Of a stretch of DNA of 64,000 nt, positions 1 through 7,610 are shown piece by piece. The DNA is taken from positions 44,161 through 108,160 of the forward strand of contig NZ_JAAXLK010000006.1 in the NCBI RefSeq assembly GCF_012641185.1. The letters are read 5' to 3'. A program made the position numbers and the translations under genes. The DNA comes from Levilactobacillus tujiorum (GTDB lineage Bacteria > Bacillota > Bacilli > Lactobacillales > Lactobacillaceae). Position 1 is the stretch's first letter, and each line of letters opens with the position of its first letter. The notes beneath the pieces are model-generated. The model saw only the letters and a list, made by a program, of their open reading frames with translations, was not told the DNA's origin and did not search any database.

Positions 1-60
1 CTTCTCAGGCCGCAGGCGGTCCCCACAGCAGGCGGAATCTCTGCCAGCCGCAGGTACGGG
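1..60 (+). repeat. Intergenic repeat, copy R1 (3' end only)
   Basis: The first 60 bases match the 3' end of the repeat family seen at 3351-3720, 7611-8100 and 22312-22720. The shared core is CCCCACAGCAGGCGGAATC followed by CTG and a GCC-rich tail. The left part of this copy lies outside the window, so its central module is unknown. It is non-coding and sits beyond the terminator of the minus-strand gene that starts at 387. Confidence 0.7.
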
Positions 61-125
61 TTTAGACTACTTTGTCATTTCAGCGTTGGTAATGATTTTA
101 GTCCTTTCAACCTTTAGCAGAATAG

Positions 126-174
126 AAAAAACGGTGTCAGTTGTGGGAAATCTCCCAGACTGACACCGTTTTTA
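126..174 (-). terminator. Intrinsic terminator, probably bidirectional
   Basis: A near-perfect stem (arms about 127-141 and 159-173, core ACGGTGTCAGT) has a second small GGGA/TCCC stem inside. A-tracts on the left and T-tracts on the right allow function in both directions. It lies 19 bases beyond the stop of the minus-strand gene at 193-387. Confidence 0.85.
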
Positions 175-192
175 GACACTCGATTAGTATGG

Positions 193-387
193 TTAAATGA
201 AGCAGACCCAGCTCCCCATGCCGAGTAAGCCGACAGCTAAAACCGTGAAGATGAGTAGTAGGACTTTAGCGTCGTGGTCACCCGTCTTGTTAGTTCGTGG
301 AAATAACTTAAAGACAATAAAGACTAATAAGGCAATTCCTGATAGTAGAATCAGCAAGCCAGTTAGTAGATTATGTGACATCATCAT
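193..387 (-). CDS. Small two-helix membrane protein, unknown function
   Basis: A 64-residue protein with two hydrophobic segments (about residues 5-27 and 42-62) joined by a short charged loop (PRTNKTGDHDAK). I do not recognise a named family. The start is supported by a strong AGGGGGAG ribosome binding site about 7 bases before the first of three consecutive ATG codons. A bidirectional terminator follows. It is monocistronic and convergent with nothing else visible. It is likely real because of the clean ribosome binding site and terminator, but no function can be assigned. Confidence 0.65.
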   Translation of the reverse strand: MMMSHNLLTGLLILLSGIALLVFIVFKLFPRTNKTGDHDAKVLLLIFTVLAVGLLGMGSWVCFI

Positions 388-559
388 GAATTTCTCCCCC
401 TTTGATAGTTTCTATTATACCGACTTATTCGGGAAAAGGGTGAAATAACTCCCGCCATTTCAGCGGCTATGTTAAAATAAACCCTGATTGAGAGATTTTT
501 AAGCATAAAGAATTTTTTAAAAGATGACTGGAATGATTAGCCGATAAGGGGTGACGAGA

Positions 560-877
560 ATGATTGATAAACTTGAAGTAAGCGCCAGCGCACTATGGCT
601 GACCCCTAAGGAGCAAGGGGTGGTCCGGATTGGCTTTGCCGACGATGGACGAGAACTGTTGGGTCCAGTGAAGAAGATCTCCTGGCAAGTGACGACGGGG
701 CGGGTTCATCTGGGAACGCCATTCTTAGTGGTCAGTGGTGCTGATGAGGAGCTAACCTTACATTTTCCGTTTGCCGGACGAATTGTTCGAATTAACGAGG
801 AATTGGTTAATCATCCAGAATGGTTAAATAATCGAAACGACGACCTTGATTGGATGGTCGACCTAATTGATGAATAG
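560..877 (+). CDS. GcvH-like (H-protein fold) protein lacking the lipoyl lysine
   Basis: A 105-residue protein that aligns over its whole length with glycine cleavage H protein: an N-terminal WL motif (13-14), a VGIT-like strand at IGFADDGRELLG (24-35), the lipoyl hairpin region VVSGADEELTLHFPFAG (57-73) and the NEELVNHPEWLN segment (79-90). The position that carries the lipoylated lysine in the ESVKA motif is aspartate (D62) here, so it cannot be lipoylated at the usual site. ATG 560 is preferred over GTG 551 because AAGGGGTG ends 7 bases upstream. It is first in an apparent operon with the pseudouridine synthase 15 bases downstream. The function is probably not glycine cleavage. The fold assignment is from motif order only. 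Confidence 0.75.
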   Translation: MIDKLEVSASALWLTPKEQGVVRIGFADDGRELLGPVKKISWQVTTGRVHLGTPFLVVSGADEELTLHFPFAGRIVRINEELVNHPEWLNNRNDDLDWMVDLIDE

Positions 878-892
878 GAGAGTACAGCAGGC

Positions 893-1780
893 ATGAGATT
901 GACTTGGCAAGTAACGACACCGGTGACGAGCCTCAAACGATTCTTGACGCAACAGGGCATTAGTCACCGGGTCTTTAGTGATCTTAAACAACACGGGACG
1001 ATCTTCGTTAACGAGCAGGTCGTCACGCCTGCGGTTACTTTACAGGTAGGGGATGTGGTCGCCGTGGAATTGCCGGCAGAAGTGGCTGATCCGGCAGTTG
1101 CCACGAGCACGACCCCGTTGACTGTTTTATTTGAAAATCGCGACTGGCTAGTGGTTGATAAATCAGCGGGACTAAACGTCGTGCCCGGGCCGGCTAACCG
1201 GACGGATACGTTGGTAAATCGGATCAAGGGTCACTGGGCCGAGATTCAAGCGGAGAACCAAGTGCCCCACATTTTGACGCGCTTAGATCGCTTCACCAGC
1301 GGCGTCGTGTGGGTGGCGCGGCATCGGTTAGCCAATAGTCTGGCTAGTCAATTGCAGGCACATCACCAGGTCGATAAACGTTACCTGGCAGTCGTCAGCG
1401 GTCAGCTCACGCGAGATCATGACGTGATTGACGAGCCGTTAGCGAGTGATCCGACCGGTTATAATCAAATGGTGTCGCCAGCAGGAAAGCCAGCGCGGAC
1501 GGAGTATTGGGTCCGCGCTCGTTTTGACCAAGCAACGGTGGTCGAGGTGAAGCTTCATACGGGCCGCACCCACCAGATTCGGGCCCATTTTGCTTATTTA
1601 GACCATCCACTCGTGGGAGATGAGTTGTATGGGGGACCACAGCTGGGGGGCATGACGCGACAAGCTCTGCATGCGCATACGCTAGCTTTTATGGACCCCT
1701 TTACTCAGGAGCAGCGGACGTTTGAGAGTACGCTTCCCGCGGATTGGCAGCAGTTGATAGCACAGTTGAGGAGTGAATAG
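893..1780 (+). CDS. RluA-family 23S rRNA/tRNA pseudouridine synthase
   Basis: 295 residues. An N-terminal S4-like RNA-binding segment (about 14-60) is followed by a RluA catalytic domain. The catalytic aspartate is D132 in LTRLDRFTSGVV, and the C-terminal GRTHQIRAH motif (224-232) and VGDELYGG are typical of RluA/RluD enzymes that isomerise uridine in structured RNA. The target base cannot be read from sequence. The gene lies 15 bases after the GcvH-like gene and 2 bases before the DUF1003 gene, so the three are probably one transcript. Confidence 0.9.
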   Translation: MRLTWQVTTPVTSLKRFLTQQGISHRVFSDLKQHGTIFVNEQVVTPAVTLQVGDVVAVELPAEVADPAVATSTTPLTVLFENRDWLVVDKSAGLNVVPGPANRTDTLVNRIKGHWAEIQAENQVPHILTRLDRFTSGVVWVARHRLANSLASQLQAHHQVDKRYLAVVSGQLTRDHDVIDEPLASDPTGYNQMVSPAGKPARTEYWVRARFDQATVVEVKLHTGRTHQIRAHFAYLDHPLVGDELYGGPQLGGMTRQALHAHTLAFMDPFTQEQRTFESTLPADWQQLIAQLRSE

Positions 1781-1782
1781 GA

Positions 1783-2559
1783 ATGGCAGACGAACAGGGA
1801 CTCCACTGTCTAGTTGATGGGGAGCCGGTCACTTTAGAAGGGAGCCTCCAGCTCTCGGAATTAGAGGTGGGGTTAAGAAATCGAATTAAGCGGGATTATC
1901 CCCAAAGCAAAGCGGATGATTATATCTGTGGTCATCACCTGTTAAAATACCGCTTAGAGCACGTGGATGCCCTCATCAACGCCGATATGAAGCAGACCAA
2001 GAAGATTAATCAGAAGCTCACTAAGGCGTTGCAAAGCGATGATTACGATATTATTGACGTGAACGACACGTTGAAGGAAAGCTTGACGTTTGGACAGAAG
2101 GTCTCAGATGACGTCGCCCGTTTTGGGGGATCCTGGGGGTTTATCTTCGTTTTCTTATTTGTGTTGATTGGCTGGATGATTGTGAACGGTCTTCACTTAT
2201 TCGGCGTAGACTTTGACAATTACCCCTTCATTCTGTTAAATTTAGTGTTAAGCTGTGTGGCGGCGATTCAAGCACCCATCATTATGATGAGTCAGAACCG
2301 TTCTGCCGATCGTGATCGGATGATGGCCGAAAACGACTATCACGTGAACCTAAAGTCGGAGCATGAATTACGCCTACTCCACGCCAAGGTCGATCATTTA
2401 GCACAGAACCAGGTCCCCCATACCATGGAGATCGCCCGATTTCAGTTAGAAATTTTAGGTGAAATTCGACAAGAACTAGCTGAGCTACGGGCCCACGATG
2501 CGGCTACCGGCTCAGCAGAACGAAGGGAGTCTCACCATGAGAACATGGATCACAGCTAG
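1783..2559 (+). CDS. DUF1003 family membrane protein
   Basis: 258 residues. The cytosolic N-terminal part has a helical charged region (about 60-110). Two membrane helices (about 116-138 and 148-169) carry the DUF1003 signature, with a PFILLNL motif, AAIQAPIIMMSQNR and a following DR pair. A C-terminal helical tail follows. The family's biochemical role is unknown. The start ATG sits 2 bases after the pseudouridine synthase stop, so translation is probably coupled. Its last 23 bases overlap the start of a 27-codon reading frame with its own ribosome binding site. Confidence 0.85.
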   Translation: MADEQGLHCLVDGEPVTLEGSLQLSELEVGLRNRIKRDYPQSKADDYICGHHLLKYRLEHVDALINADMKQTKKINQKLTKALQSDDYDIIDVNDTLKESLTFGQKVSDDVARFGGSWGFIFVFLFVLIGWMIVNGLHLFGVDFDNYPFILLNLVLSCVAAIQAPIIMMSQNRSADRDRMMAENDYHVNLKSEHELRLLHAKVDHLAQNQVPHTMEIARFQLEILGEIRQELAELRAHDAATGSAERRESHHENMDHS

Positions 2560-2620
2560 CGTCCTCTTTGTCGTTGGCTTGATTTTTGGCAAGCGTGCTG
2601 CCGTTAAGTGGGCACATTAG
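2537..2620 (+). CDS. Putative 27-residue single-helix membrane peptide
   Basis: A short frame begins at ATG 2537 inside the end of the DUF1003 gene in another frame. AAGGGAG ends 7 bases before the ATG, which is a well-placed ribosome binding site. The peptide starts MRTWITASVLFVVGLIFGKR and ends in a basic and aromatic tail, so it has one hydrophobic helix of about 15 residues and a positive C-terminal side. It could be a small membrane partner of the DUF1003 protein. Expression is unproven and the frame is short enough to be chance, but the ribosome binding site and helix together argue for a gene. Confidence 0.45.
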   Translation: MRTWITASVLFVVGLIFGKRAAVKWAH

Positions 2621-2659
2621 GTTAAATAGACGGCAGACCATCGTGGCATGGCAAATCCG

Positions 2660-2688
2660 TTGACAAAGTTTCCGTCCTCCGTTAGGCT
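2660..2688 (+). promoter_or_regulatory. Promoter of the GNAT gene
   Basis: TTGACA (2660-2665), a 17-base spacer and TAGGCT (2683-2688). The perfect -35 and ideal spacing place the transcript start near 2695. This means the upstream ATG at 2648 cannot be the start of the downstream gene. Confidence 0.6.
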
Positions 2689-2719
2689 AGTTAATGAACT
2701 AGAAATGGAGGATTTTTTT

Positions 2720-3307
2720 GTGATAATTCGCGAAGCTCAACCAGCGGACGCGCCCCAGATAGCGCCGTTGATGAACTTGATTTACGATGAGATGGAACTG
2801 ACTGACTTGGAAGACGTTCCCGAGCCTGACTTATTGCAGGCCATTACGGCGGCATACCGCACACGGACATACCTGTCTGGCGCGGCAACCACGGTAGTGG
2901 CCGAGGCCAATGGCCAAGTCGTGGGGGTAGCGTTCGGCTATCCTGGGGAACGAGAAGATATTGTTGATGATGTCTTTGCGCAAATCACCGCTAAAAGTGA
3001 CGCCTTTGATGCGCCGCTCGAGGCTGAGTCGGAAACGACCAAGGGTGAGTGGTACTTGGATTCGCTGGCAGTGTCGCCAGATCACCAAGGAAAGGGGATC
3101 GGCCACCAACTGTTGCAGGCGCTACCGTACTACGCTCGGCGGGATCACCAGGCCGTCATTGGTCTGAACGTTGACCTTGAAAACCCAGCTGCAATGCGAT
3201 TATATGAACGCATGGGCTATGAGGTTTCTGGGAAACAAATGATTGGTGATCATCACTATTATCACATGCAACTTGAGATTGGCCAACGTGCCAAAGTTGC
3301 AAACTAA
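2720..3307 (+). CDS. GNAT family N-acetyltransferase
   Basis: 195 residues from GTG 2720, which has a GGAGG ribosome binding site 8 bases upstream and gives the family-typical opening VIIREAQPADA. An upstream in-frame ATG at 2648 would add 24 residues encoded across the promoter and is rejected. The acetyl-CoA binding motif is visible as LDSLAVSPDHQGKGIGHQLL, followed by NPAAMRLYERMGY. The substrate is unknown. It is a single gene with its own promoter and terminator. Confidence 0.85.
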   Translation: MIIREAQPADAPQIAPLMNLIYDEMELTDLEDVPEPDLLQAITAAYRTRTYLSGAATTVVAEANGQVVGVAFGYPGEREDIVDDVFAQITAKSDAFDAPLEAESETTKGEWYLDSLAVSPDHQGKGIGHQLLQALPYYARRDHQAVIGLNVDLENPAAMRLYERMGYEVSGKQMIGDHHYYHMQLEIGQRAKVAN

Positions 3308-3318
3308 ATAAATGATGA

Positions 3319-3349
3319 AGAAGACCAGGGCGGTTGCCTTGGTCTTTTT
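3319..3349 (+). terminator. Intrinsic terminator of the GNAT gene
   Basis: The stem AAGACCAGGGC/GCCTTGGTCTT with a GGTT loop is followed by a T-run. Repeat copy R2 begins almost directly at its 3' edge. Confidence 0.85.
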
Positions 3350-3350
3350 A

Positions 3351-3720
3351 AATTGGCCGCACTCTGGCTGTCAGGGATTCTACCTGCTGTGGGGACACTT
3401 CAGACTGGTAGGCTACCGGTCTTCTCGCTCGTTTTGAAGCCACGAAGCTACCGTGTATACAAATTCGCCCGTGCTGTAAAACTGACGATGATAGGCATTA
3501 TCTCGGTCGCCTCAGGACGCCGTGTCAGCCCTGAGTGAGTCAAATTTGAGCTCAGCCGTGGGATTTACCAAGTGATTTTCTTGGTAAATGGCGTCTTTGA
3601 GACGTGATTTTCCGGCTCAAAGCGAGGTTCGAGACCGTTCTATGGCTCGAGCCGTCCTCCCCACAGCGTTCCAGCTCAAAGTTTGACGAACGGTAAGGCG
3701 AAAGGACTACTAGGTTGCCC
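3351..3720 (-). repeat. Intergenic repeat, copy R2 (module B core, reverse orientation)
   Basis: An inverted copy of the element at 22312-22720. Read on the minus strand it has the shared 5' flank (GGCAACCTAG to CGCCTTACCG), then module B bounded by GTCAAACTTTGAGCT and AGCTCAAATTTGAC with an inner ATTTACCAAG/CTTGGTAAAT stem. The shared 3' flank contains TTACAGCACGGGCGA (also in R3), then CCCCACAGCAGG. No coding potential is convincing. It fills the gap between the GNAT terminator and the promoter of the next gene. Confidence 0.85.
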
Positions 3721-3766
3721 GGGTTTGACTCTATTGTTGTGATGACAGTGGCGAAAGAAGTAGAAA

Positions 3767-3795
3767 TTCATTTCTCAGTTGAACACTGGTATAAT
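3767..3795 (+). promoter_or_regulatory. Extended -10 promoter
   Basis: TATAAT (3790-3795) is preceded by TG in the extended -10 position. The -35 (TTCATT at 3767) is weak. It drives the 135-residue unknown gene. A small hairpin (CACGAATAAGTCGTG) lies in the leader. Confidence 0.55.
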
Positions 3796-3875
3796 GTGAA
3801 CTACGCGTGCAATCCATCGTACAGAAGTGGCACGAATAAGTCGTGCGGATAAGGATTTAAGGAGGAAGTTGACCG

Positions 3876-4283
3876 ATGAAGGATAATTTACAACTGGGCG
3901 ACGCTGAATTTGGCAAGATGATGTTAGTGTTGAAGCAGCCCGTGACGCAAGCTAATCATAAGGAGTTCAAGTTCCTAGACGGCAGTGAGGTTGGGGAAAT
4001 GCAGGAGATTGCTTCAGGAATCTGGGCAATGCCGGCGTACATGCAACCAGATGATGATTTTACGATGTTTTTCCTAACGACGCAGATTGAATCTGGCGAA
4101 ACTGTGATGGCATTTGCCACGGGTGAGACGGCCGACGGAAACTTTCGGTTGAGCCAACCGCTAGTGACCGGAGCTGGGCTGAACTTGTTGAATGAACACC
4201 AACCCAATCGGGCTAAACGGGTTTTAAAATTCTTGAATGATATTTCTAAAGCAGACGAGGGTAACTGGCGAATGGTTGAGTAG
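3876..4283 (+). CDS. Conserved-looking cytosolic protein of unknown function
   Basis: 135 residues, acidic, with no signal peptide or membrane helix. I do not recognise the family. Notable segments are FKFLDGSEVGEMQEIASGIWAM and a central FTMFFLTTQ strand, suggesting a compact alpha/beta fold. The start has an AAGGAGG ribosome binding site about 12 bases upstream and its own extended -10 promoter. It stands alone between the repeat element and the uracil permease leader. Confidence 0.7.
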   Translation: MKDNLQLGDAEFGKMMLVLKQPVTQANHKEFKFLDGSEVGEMQEIASGIWAMPAYMQPDDDFTMFFLTTQIESGETVMAFATGETADGNFRLSQPLVTGAGLNLLNEHQPNRAKRVLKFLNDISKADEGNWRMVE

Positions 4284-4365
4284 TCGCCTGATCGGTGGTG
4301 TCAGCTTGGCTGGCACTGGCCGTGGTTGTGGGGATTAATCACTGACCCTATGGGCGCAATTAAGC

Positions 4366-4395
4366 TTGACAGGAGCTACGGCCACCCCGTATACT
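4366..4395 (+). promoter_or_regulatory. Promoter of the uracil permease
   Basis: TTGACA (4366-4371), an 18-base spacer and TATACT (4390-4395). Transcription would start near 4402 and give a leader of about 140 bases before the permease start. Confidence 0.7.
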
Positions 4396-4419
4396 TGTTA
4401 AAATTTAGTTCCTTTAACA

Positions 4420-4512
4420 TCGTCCCGTGAGGCGGTGAAGGGTTCGACTTCCGGCGATAGCTGGGTGAACTGGGCGAGCACGCTTCCTCACGGGACGGGC
4501 GCGCCTTTTTTT
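4420..4512 (+). promoter_or_regulatory. PyrR-type attenuator in the uracil permease leader
   Basis: GTCCCGTGAGGCG at 4422-4434 matches the PyrR binding-loop consensus, in which CC and GG close a loop of the form nGnGA. The segment 4421-4432 is also perfectly complementary over 12 bases to 4486-4497, which leads into a GC-rich stretch and a T-run at 4506-4512. The arrangement fits pyr attenuation: PyrR bound to UMP stabilises the binding loop and favours termination. The exact alternative pairings are my inference. Confidence 0.7.
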
Positions 4513-4540
4513 AACCATTTTGAACTGGAGGTCATGTGAG

Positions 4541-5812
4541 ATGAAAGCACCGTCGCGTTACCGTAATCCTGATGCTTTGATTGATATTTGGGAACGTCCC
4601 AGCTGGGGTCAGTGGTTTGGACTATCCTTGCAGCACTTATTTTCGATGTTTGGGTCGACTGTTTTAGTCCCCATCTTGGTGGGGTTAAATCCTGGAATTG
4701 CATTGTTTAGTTCTGGGGTGGGAACCCTAATGTATATTTTGATCACACGGGGCAAAATACCGGCCTACATGGGCTCGAGCTTCTCCTTTATCGTCCCCAT
4801 GGTTGCGTTGATGAAGACCACGGGCTATCCTGGAATCGCGCAAGGGACGATGGCCGTGGGATTGGTCTATCTAATTGTAGCCGTTGTGGTTGCGTTAGCG
4901 GGGTCGGATTGGATTAACCGTGTGTTGCCGCCAATCGTAGTGGGACCAATGATTATGGTGATTGGCCTATCGCTAGCGGGAAGTGCCGCACAGAAAGCCA
5001 CGGTGGACAGCCAAGGAACCTATCACTGGCAATTCTTCCTGGTGGCGATGGTGACGTTGTTACTCACGGTCGCCTTCAATCTCTACTTAAAAGGGTTCTT
5101 GGCATTAATTCCGATCTTATTGGGGATTGTGTTTGGTTATCTGGTAGCGGCCTTGGCTGGGCTGGTCAACTTTAAGCCAGTCTTGACGGCAGCGTGGTTT
5201 CAGTTGCCTAACTTTGAAATTCCCGGGGTGAGTTACCCGTTACATTTTTACTGGGGAGCGGTGCTGAGCCTCGCACCCATTGCGTTTGTCACCATGACGG
5301 AGCACATCGGGCACATTACAGTGCTGAATGAACTGACCCACCGGAACTTCTTTGAGGATCCCGGCTTGCATCACACCTTGGCTGGGGATGGGTTGGCCTC
5401 GATTGTTGCCAGTCTCGTCGGTGGCCCACCCGTGACGTCTTACGGAGAAAACGTGGGCGTGCTGGCGATCACGCGAGTGCACAGTGTTTATGTGCTGATT
5501 GGTGCGGCCGTCTTTGCCGTGATCTTCAGCTTTGTGGGCAAATTGAGTGCGCTGATTGAGAGTATTCCTAACCCCGTGATCGGCGGGATCAGCTTCCTAT
5601 TATTCGGGGTGATTGCCTCAAGTGGCATGCGGATTTTGATCGAGAAACGGGTGGACTTTAACAAGCGGCGCAACCTGATGATTGCTTCAGCTATTCTGGT
5701 GATCGGTATCGGTAATGCTTACTTGAAGCTCGGCCAATACGAGTTCTCTGGTCTGGCAGTAGCCGCGGTACTGGGCATTACGCTGAACCTCATTTTGCCT
5801 AAGGATCTTTAA
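4541..5812 (+). CDS. pyrP: Uracil permease (NCS2 / UraA-PyrP family)
   Basis: 423 residues with about 14 membrane segments; imports uracil, probably by proton symport, for pyrimidine salvage. The substrate-site motifs of UraA are present: MTEHIGH in the middle of the protein and GGPPVTSYGENVGVLAITR further on, each with the key glutamate. ATG 4541 is chosen for the GGAGG 9 bases upstream; an in-frame TTG at 4520 is not supported. The PyrR-type leader ties expression to UMP level. No other pyr gene is adjacent, so this is a stand-alone member of a PyrR regulon. Confidence 0.92.
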   Translation: MKAPSRYRNPDALIDIWERPSWGQWFGLSLQHLFSMFGSTVLVPILVGLNPGIALFSSGVGTLMYILITRGKIPAYMGSSFSFIVPMVALMKTTGYPGIAQGTMAVGLVYLIVAVVVALAGSDWINRVLPPIVVGPMIMVIGLSLAGSAAQKATVDSQGTYHWQFFLVAMVTLLLTVAFNLYLKGFLALIPILLGIVFGYLVAALAGLVNFKPVLTAAWFQLPNFEIPGVSYPLHFYWGAVLSLAPIAFVTMTEHIGHITVLNELTHRNFFEDPGLHHTLAGDGLASIVASLVGGPPVTSYGENVGVLAITRVHSVYVLIGAAVFAVIFSFVGKLSALIESIPNPVIGGISFLLFGVIASSGMRILIEKRVDFNKRRNLMIASAILVIGIGNAYLKLGQYEFSGLAVAAVLGITLNLILPKDL

Positions 5813-5838
5813 AACATCTCAACTTAAATGACGTCGCA

Positions 5839-5869
5839 AAAAAGGGCTTGGAATTTCTCCAAGTCCTTT
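5839..5869. terminator. Bidirectional terminator between pyrP and azlD
   Basis: The stem AAAGGGCTTGGA/TCCAAGTCCTTT has an A-run on the left and T-rich sequence on the right. It can serve pyrP (plus) and azlCD (minus, stop at 5888). Confidence 0.8.
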
Positions 5870-5887
5870 GACTTTAAGTAATATGAT

Positions 5888-6220
5888 TTAACCAATACTA
5901 AAATAGCGCAGTACGGCCATCGCCATGATGCCAACCACTACCACCATCAGTAGGCTTTTAGTGAAGATCCCGGCGATGGTTGCGGGGATGGCCGCGAGAC
6001 AATTTGCCACGTTAAGGGTGGCTAGGTGGCCGGGATTGGCGACGAAGAGACTCTGACAACACAGCGCCGTCATGATCGTGATGGGCACAAACGTCAAAAA
6101 GTTAATGAGCCAGTCGGGCATGGTGACTTGTTTGACGAAGGCAAAGGGTAAGACGCGGGATGCTAGTGTGATGATTCCACACCCCAGAATGGTCCAAAGT
6201 TCAGTTAAACTCATCGACAT
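5888..6220 (-). CDS. azlD: AzlD family branched-chain amino acid exporter, small subunit
   Basis: 110 residues with about four hydrophobic helices and the AzlD-type N-terminal segment with ITLASRVLPF. It forms a two-component exporter of branched-chain amino acids with AzlC at the membrane. The start ATG (6218-6220) lies inside the 3' end of azlC, a 10-base overlap, with GGAG upstream within azlC, which indicates coupled translation. Confidence 0.88.
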   Translation of the reverse strand: MSMSLTELWTILGCGIITLASRVLPFAFVKQVTMPDWLINFLTFVPITIMTALCCQSLFVANPGHLATLNVANCLAAIPATIAGIFTKSLLMVVVVGIMAMAVLRYFSIG

Positions 6221-6915
6221 TTCTTCATCTCCATTCCAAACAGACAGCCGGCAACCGTCGCGACCAGCAGCGCAAAATTCTGACTCATGAGGCCAATCAT
6301 AAAGTAATAGACGATGGCCACAAAGATCATGACCATGAGTTGTAGCGAGAGCCCCAAGTGCCGGTCACTAATCAACTGAAGGTAAACGAGACCGATGAAC
6401 ATCGCAGTCAGCGCAAAGTCGAAACCAAATTGATTAGGATTGGTAATCATCCCGCCGAGAATGGCCCCAACGATGGTGGCTACACCCCAGACCAGGTAAG
6501 CGATCAGGTTGGCCGCGGACTGCCAAGCAAAGCTGAGTTTGCCTTGGGTGCGGTTCTGCTTGTTCATGGCTAACGCAAAGGTCTCATCCGTCACCAGGGA
6601 GCCAATCAGGAGATTTTTAACGAGGGATTCGTGTCGAAAGTACTGGGCCAGACTGGTGCTCATCAGGATCATCCGCGAGTTGACTAAGAATGTAGAAATA
6701 AAAATACCAGATAAGGGATCGTGTAATAAGAGCATACTCGTAATAATAAATTGGGCGGAACCGGCGTAAACAATAAAGGACATCCCGGCCACGACTAGGA
6801 GGCTGAGGTGACTGGTGTGCGCGACAATTCCGAATGCTAGGCCAACGCCAATGTAACCAAAAACAGTTGGTAACACATCACGGACGCCAGTCTTGAAGGT
6901 AAGTGATGGACCCAT
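6211..6915 (-). CDS. azlC: AzlC family branched-chain amino acid exporter, large subunit
   Basis: 234 residues with hydrophobic segments and the AzlC hallmarks YAGSAQF and NSRMILMSTSLA. ATG 6915 is chosen because AGGAAG precedes it by about 9 bases; ATG 6933 has no ribosome binding site. It is the first gene of a two-gene operon with azlD. I see no convincing promoter in the 300-base gap shared with the divergent MerR-like gene and no clear operator. Substrate assignment is by family. Confidence 0.88.
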   Translation of the reverse strand: MGPSLTFKTGVRDVLPTVFGYIGVGLAFGIVAHTSHLSLLVVAGMSFIVYAGSAQFIITSMLLLHDPLSGIFISTFLVNSRMILMSTSLAQYFRHESLVKNLLIGSLVTDETFALAMNKQNRTQGKLSFAWQSAANLIAYLVWGVATIVGAILGGMITNPNQFGFDFALTAMFIGLVYLQLISDRHLGLSLQLMVMIFVAIVYYFMIGLMSQNFALLVATVAGCLFGMEMKKCR

Positions 6916-7196
6916 AGACAGACTTCCTCTCATGAAAAATTAATTAAGATAAGTTCCAGTTTATCGCTATCTGTGGAGAAGGTAAACCGGTAATTTAATT
7001 GGTGAGTAGTGACACGGATAATCGTCGAAATGGTTAGTCGATTTCAAAGTTATCGGGCCCTAAAATTAGTTGGAAAAGTACCTAATTAATTTAAAACAAT
7101 TGCCGGTATGGTGGGGCTAATCGGCTGTTTATTTGGTATAGTCCGATTTGCAATCTAAATGTAAAGTTCTTGTGAAAATTACTTGGCAGAAAAGGG

Positions 7197-7225
7197 TTGC
7201 TTTTTGAAGACAGCGGTTGTATGAT
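7197..7225 (+). promoter_or_regulatory. Promoter of the MerR-like gene
   Basis: TTGCTT (7197-7202), a 17-base spacer and TATGAT (7220-7225), about 34 bases before the chosen start codon. The rest of the 6916-7216 gap holds only AT-rich sequence and a possible second -10 (TATAGT near 7137). Confidence 0.55.
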
Positions 7226-7258
7226 ACTCTCATTAACAACGAAGAAAGCGGGGTAAAG

Positions 7259-7498
7259 ATGATGAAGATGAACTTGACTGAACTGGCAAAGGCAGCCAAT
7301 GTTGATGCCAGTCGAATCGATGAATACGTTAAGCATGGTCTGTTAGGAACCGACCATTCGGCAACGGAATTCGATGATTCGGATATCTACTGGATCGACA
7401 TGATTCAGTGTTTTCAGGACAACGGAACGTCTTTAGACGACTTATCCGGATTAATGCCACGATGCCGGAAGGGCCAATCTCGACTCATGCAAGTTTAG
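7259..7498 (+). CDS. Minimal MerR-type DNA-binding protein
   Basis: 79 residues. The sequence LTELAKAANVDASRIDEYVKHGLLG resembles the helix-turn-helix of MerR regulators, followed by a FDDSDIYWIDMIQCFQDNGTSLDDLSGLM segment that matches the wing and third helix. There is no effector-binding domain or dimerising coiled coil. I start at ATG 7259, with a GCGGGG ribosome binding site; an ATG 7217 start would put the 5' end inside the promoter. It has its own promoter and terminator. The target is unknown, possibly the divergent azlCD. Confidence 0.7.
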   Translation: MMKMNLTELAKAANVDASRIDEYVKHGLLGTDHSATEFDDSDIYWIDMIQCFQDNGTSLDDLSGLMPRCRKGQSRLMQV

Positions 7499-7523
7499 TA
7501 ACAAATAAGTAAATTAGTATCAG

Positions 7524-7561
7524 ATAGCGCCGTGCGGTTTAGCCGCAGGCGCTATTTTTTT
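7524..7561 (+). terminator. Intrinsic terminator
   Basis: The stem AGCGCCGTGCGG/CCGCAGGCGCT with loop TTTAG is followed by seven T residues. Confidence 0.9.
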
Positions 7562-7610
7562 GTCCTTAGTTAAAGGATGGAAGTTTATCTACCAACAGTG
7601 GGGCTATAGA

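Noticed and set aside
2648-2719. Upstream ATG start for the first GNAT gene
   Set aside because: The -35 and -10 of the promoter lie within this segment, and GTG 2720 has an ideal ribosome binding site and gives the family-typical N-terminus.
4286-4365. Possible purine riboswitch before the permease
   Set aside because: No purine aptamer core is present; the leader instead has a PyrR-type loop and the permease has uracil-permease motifs.
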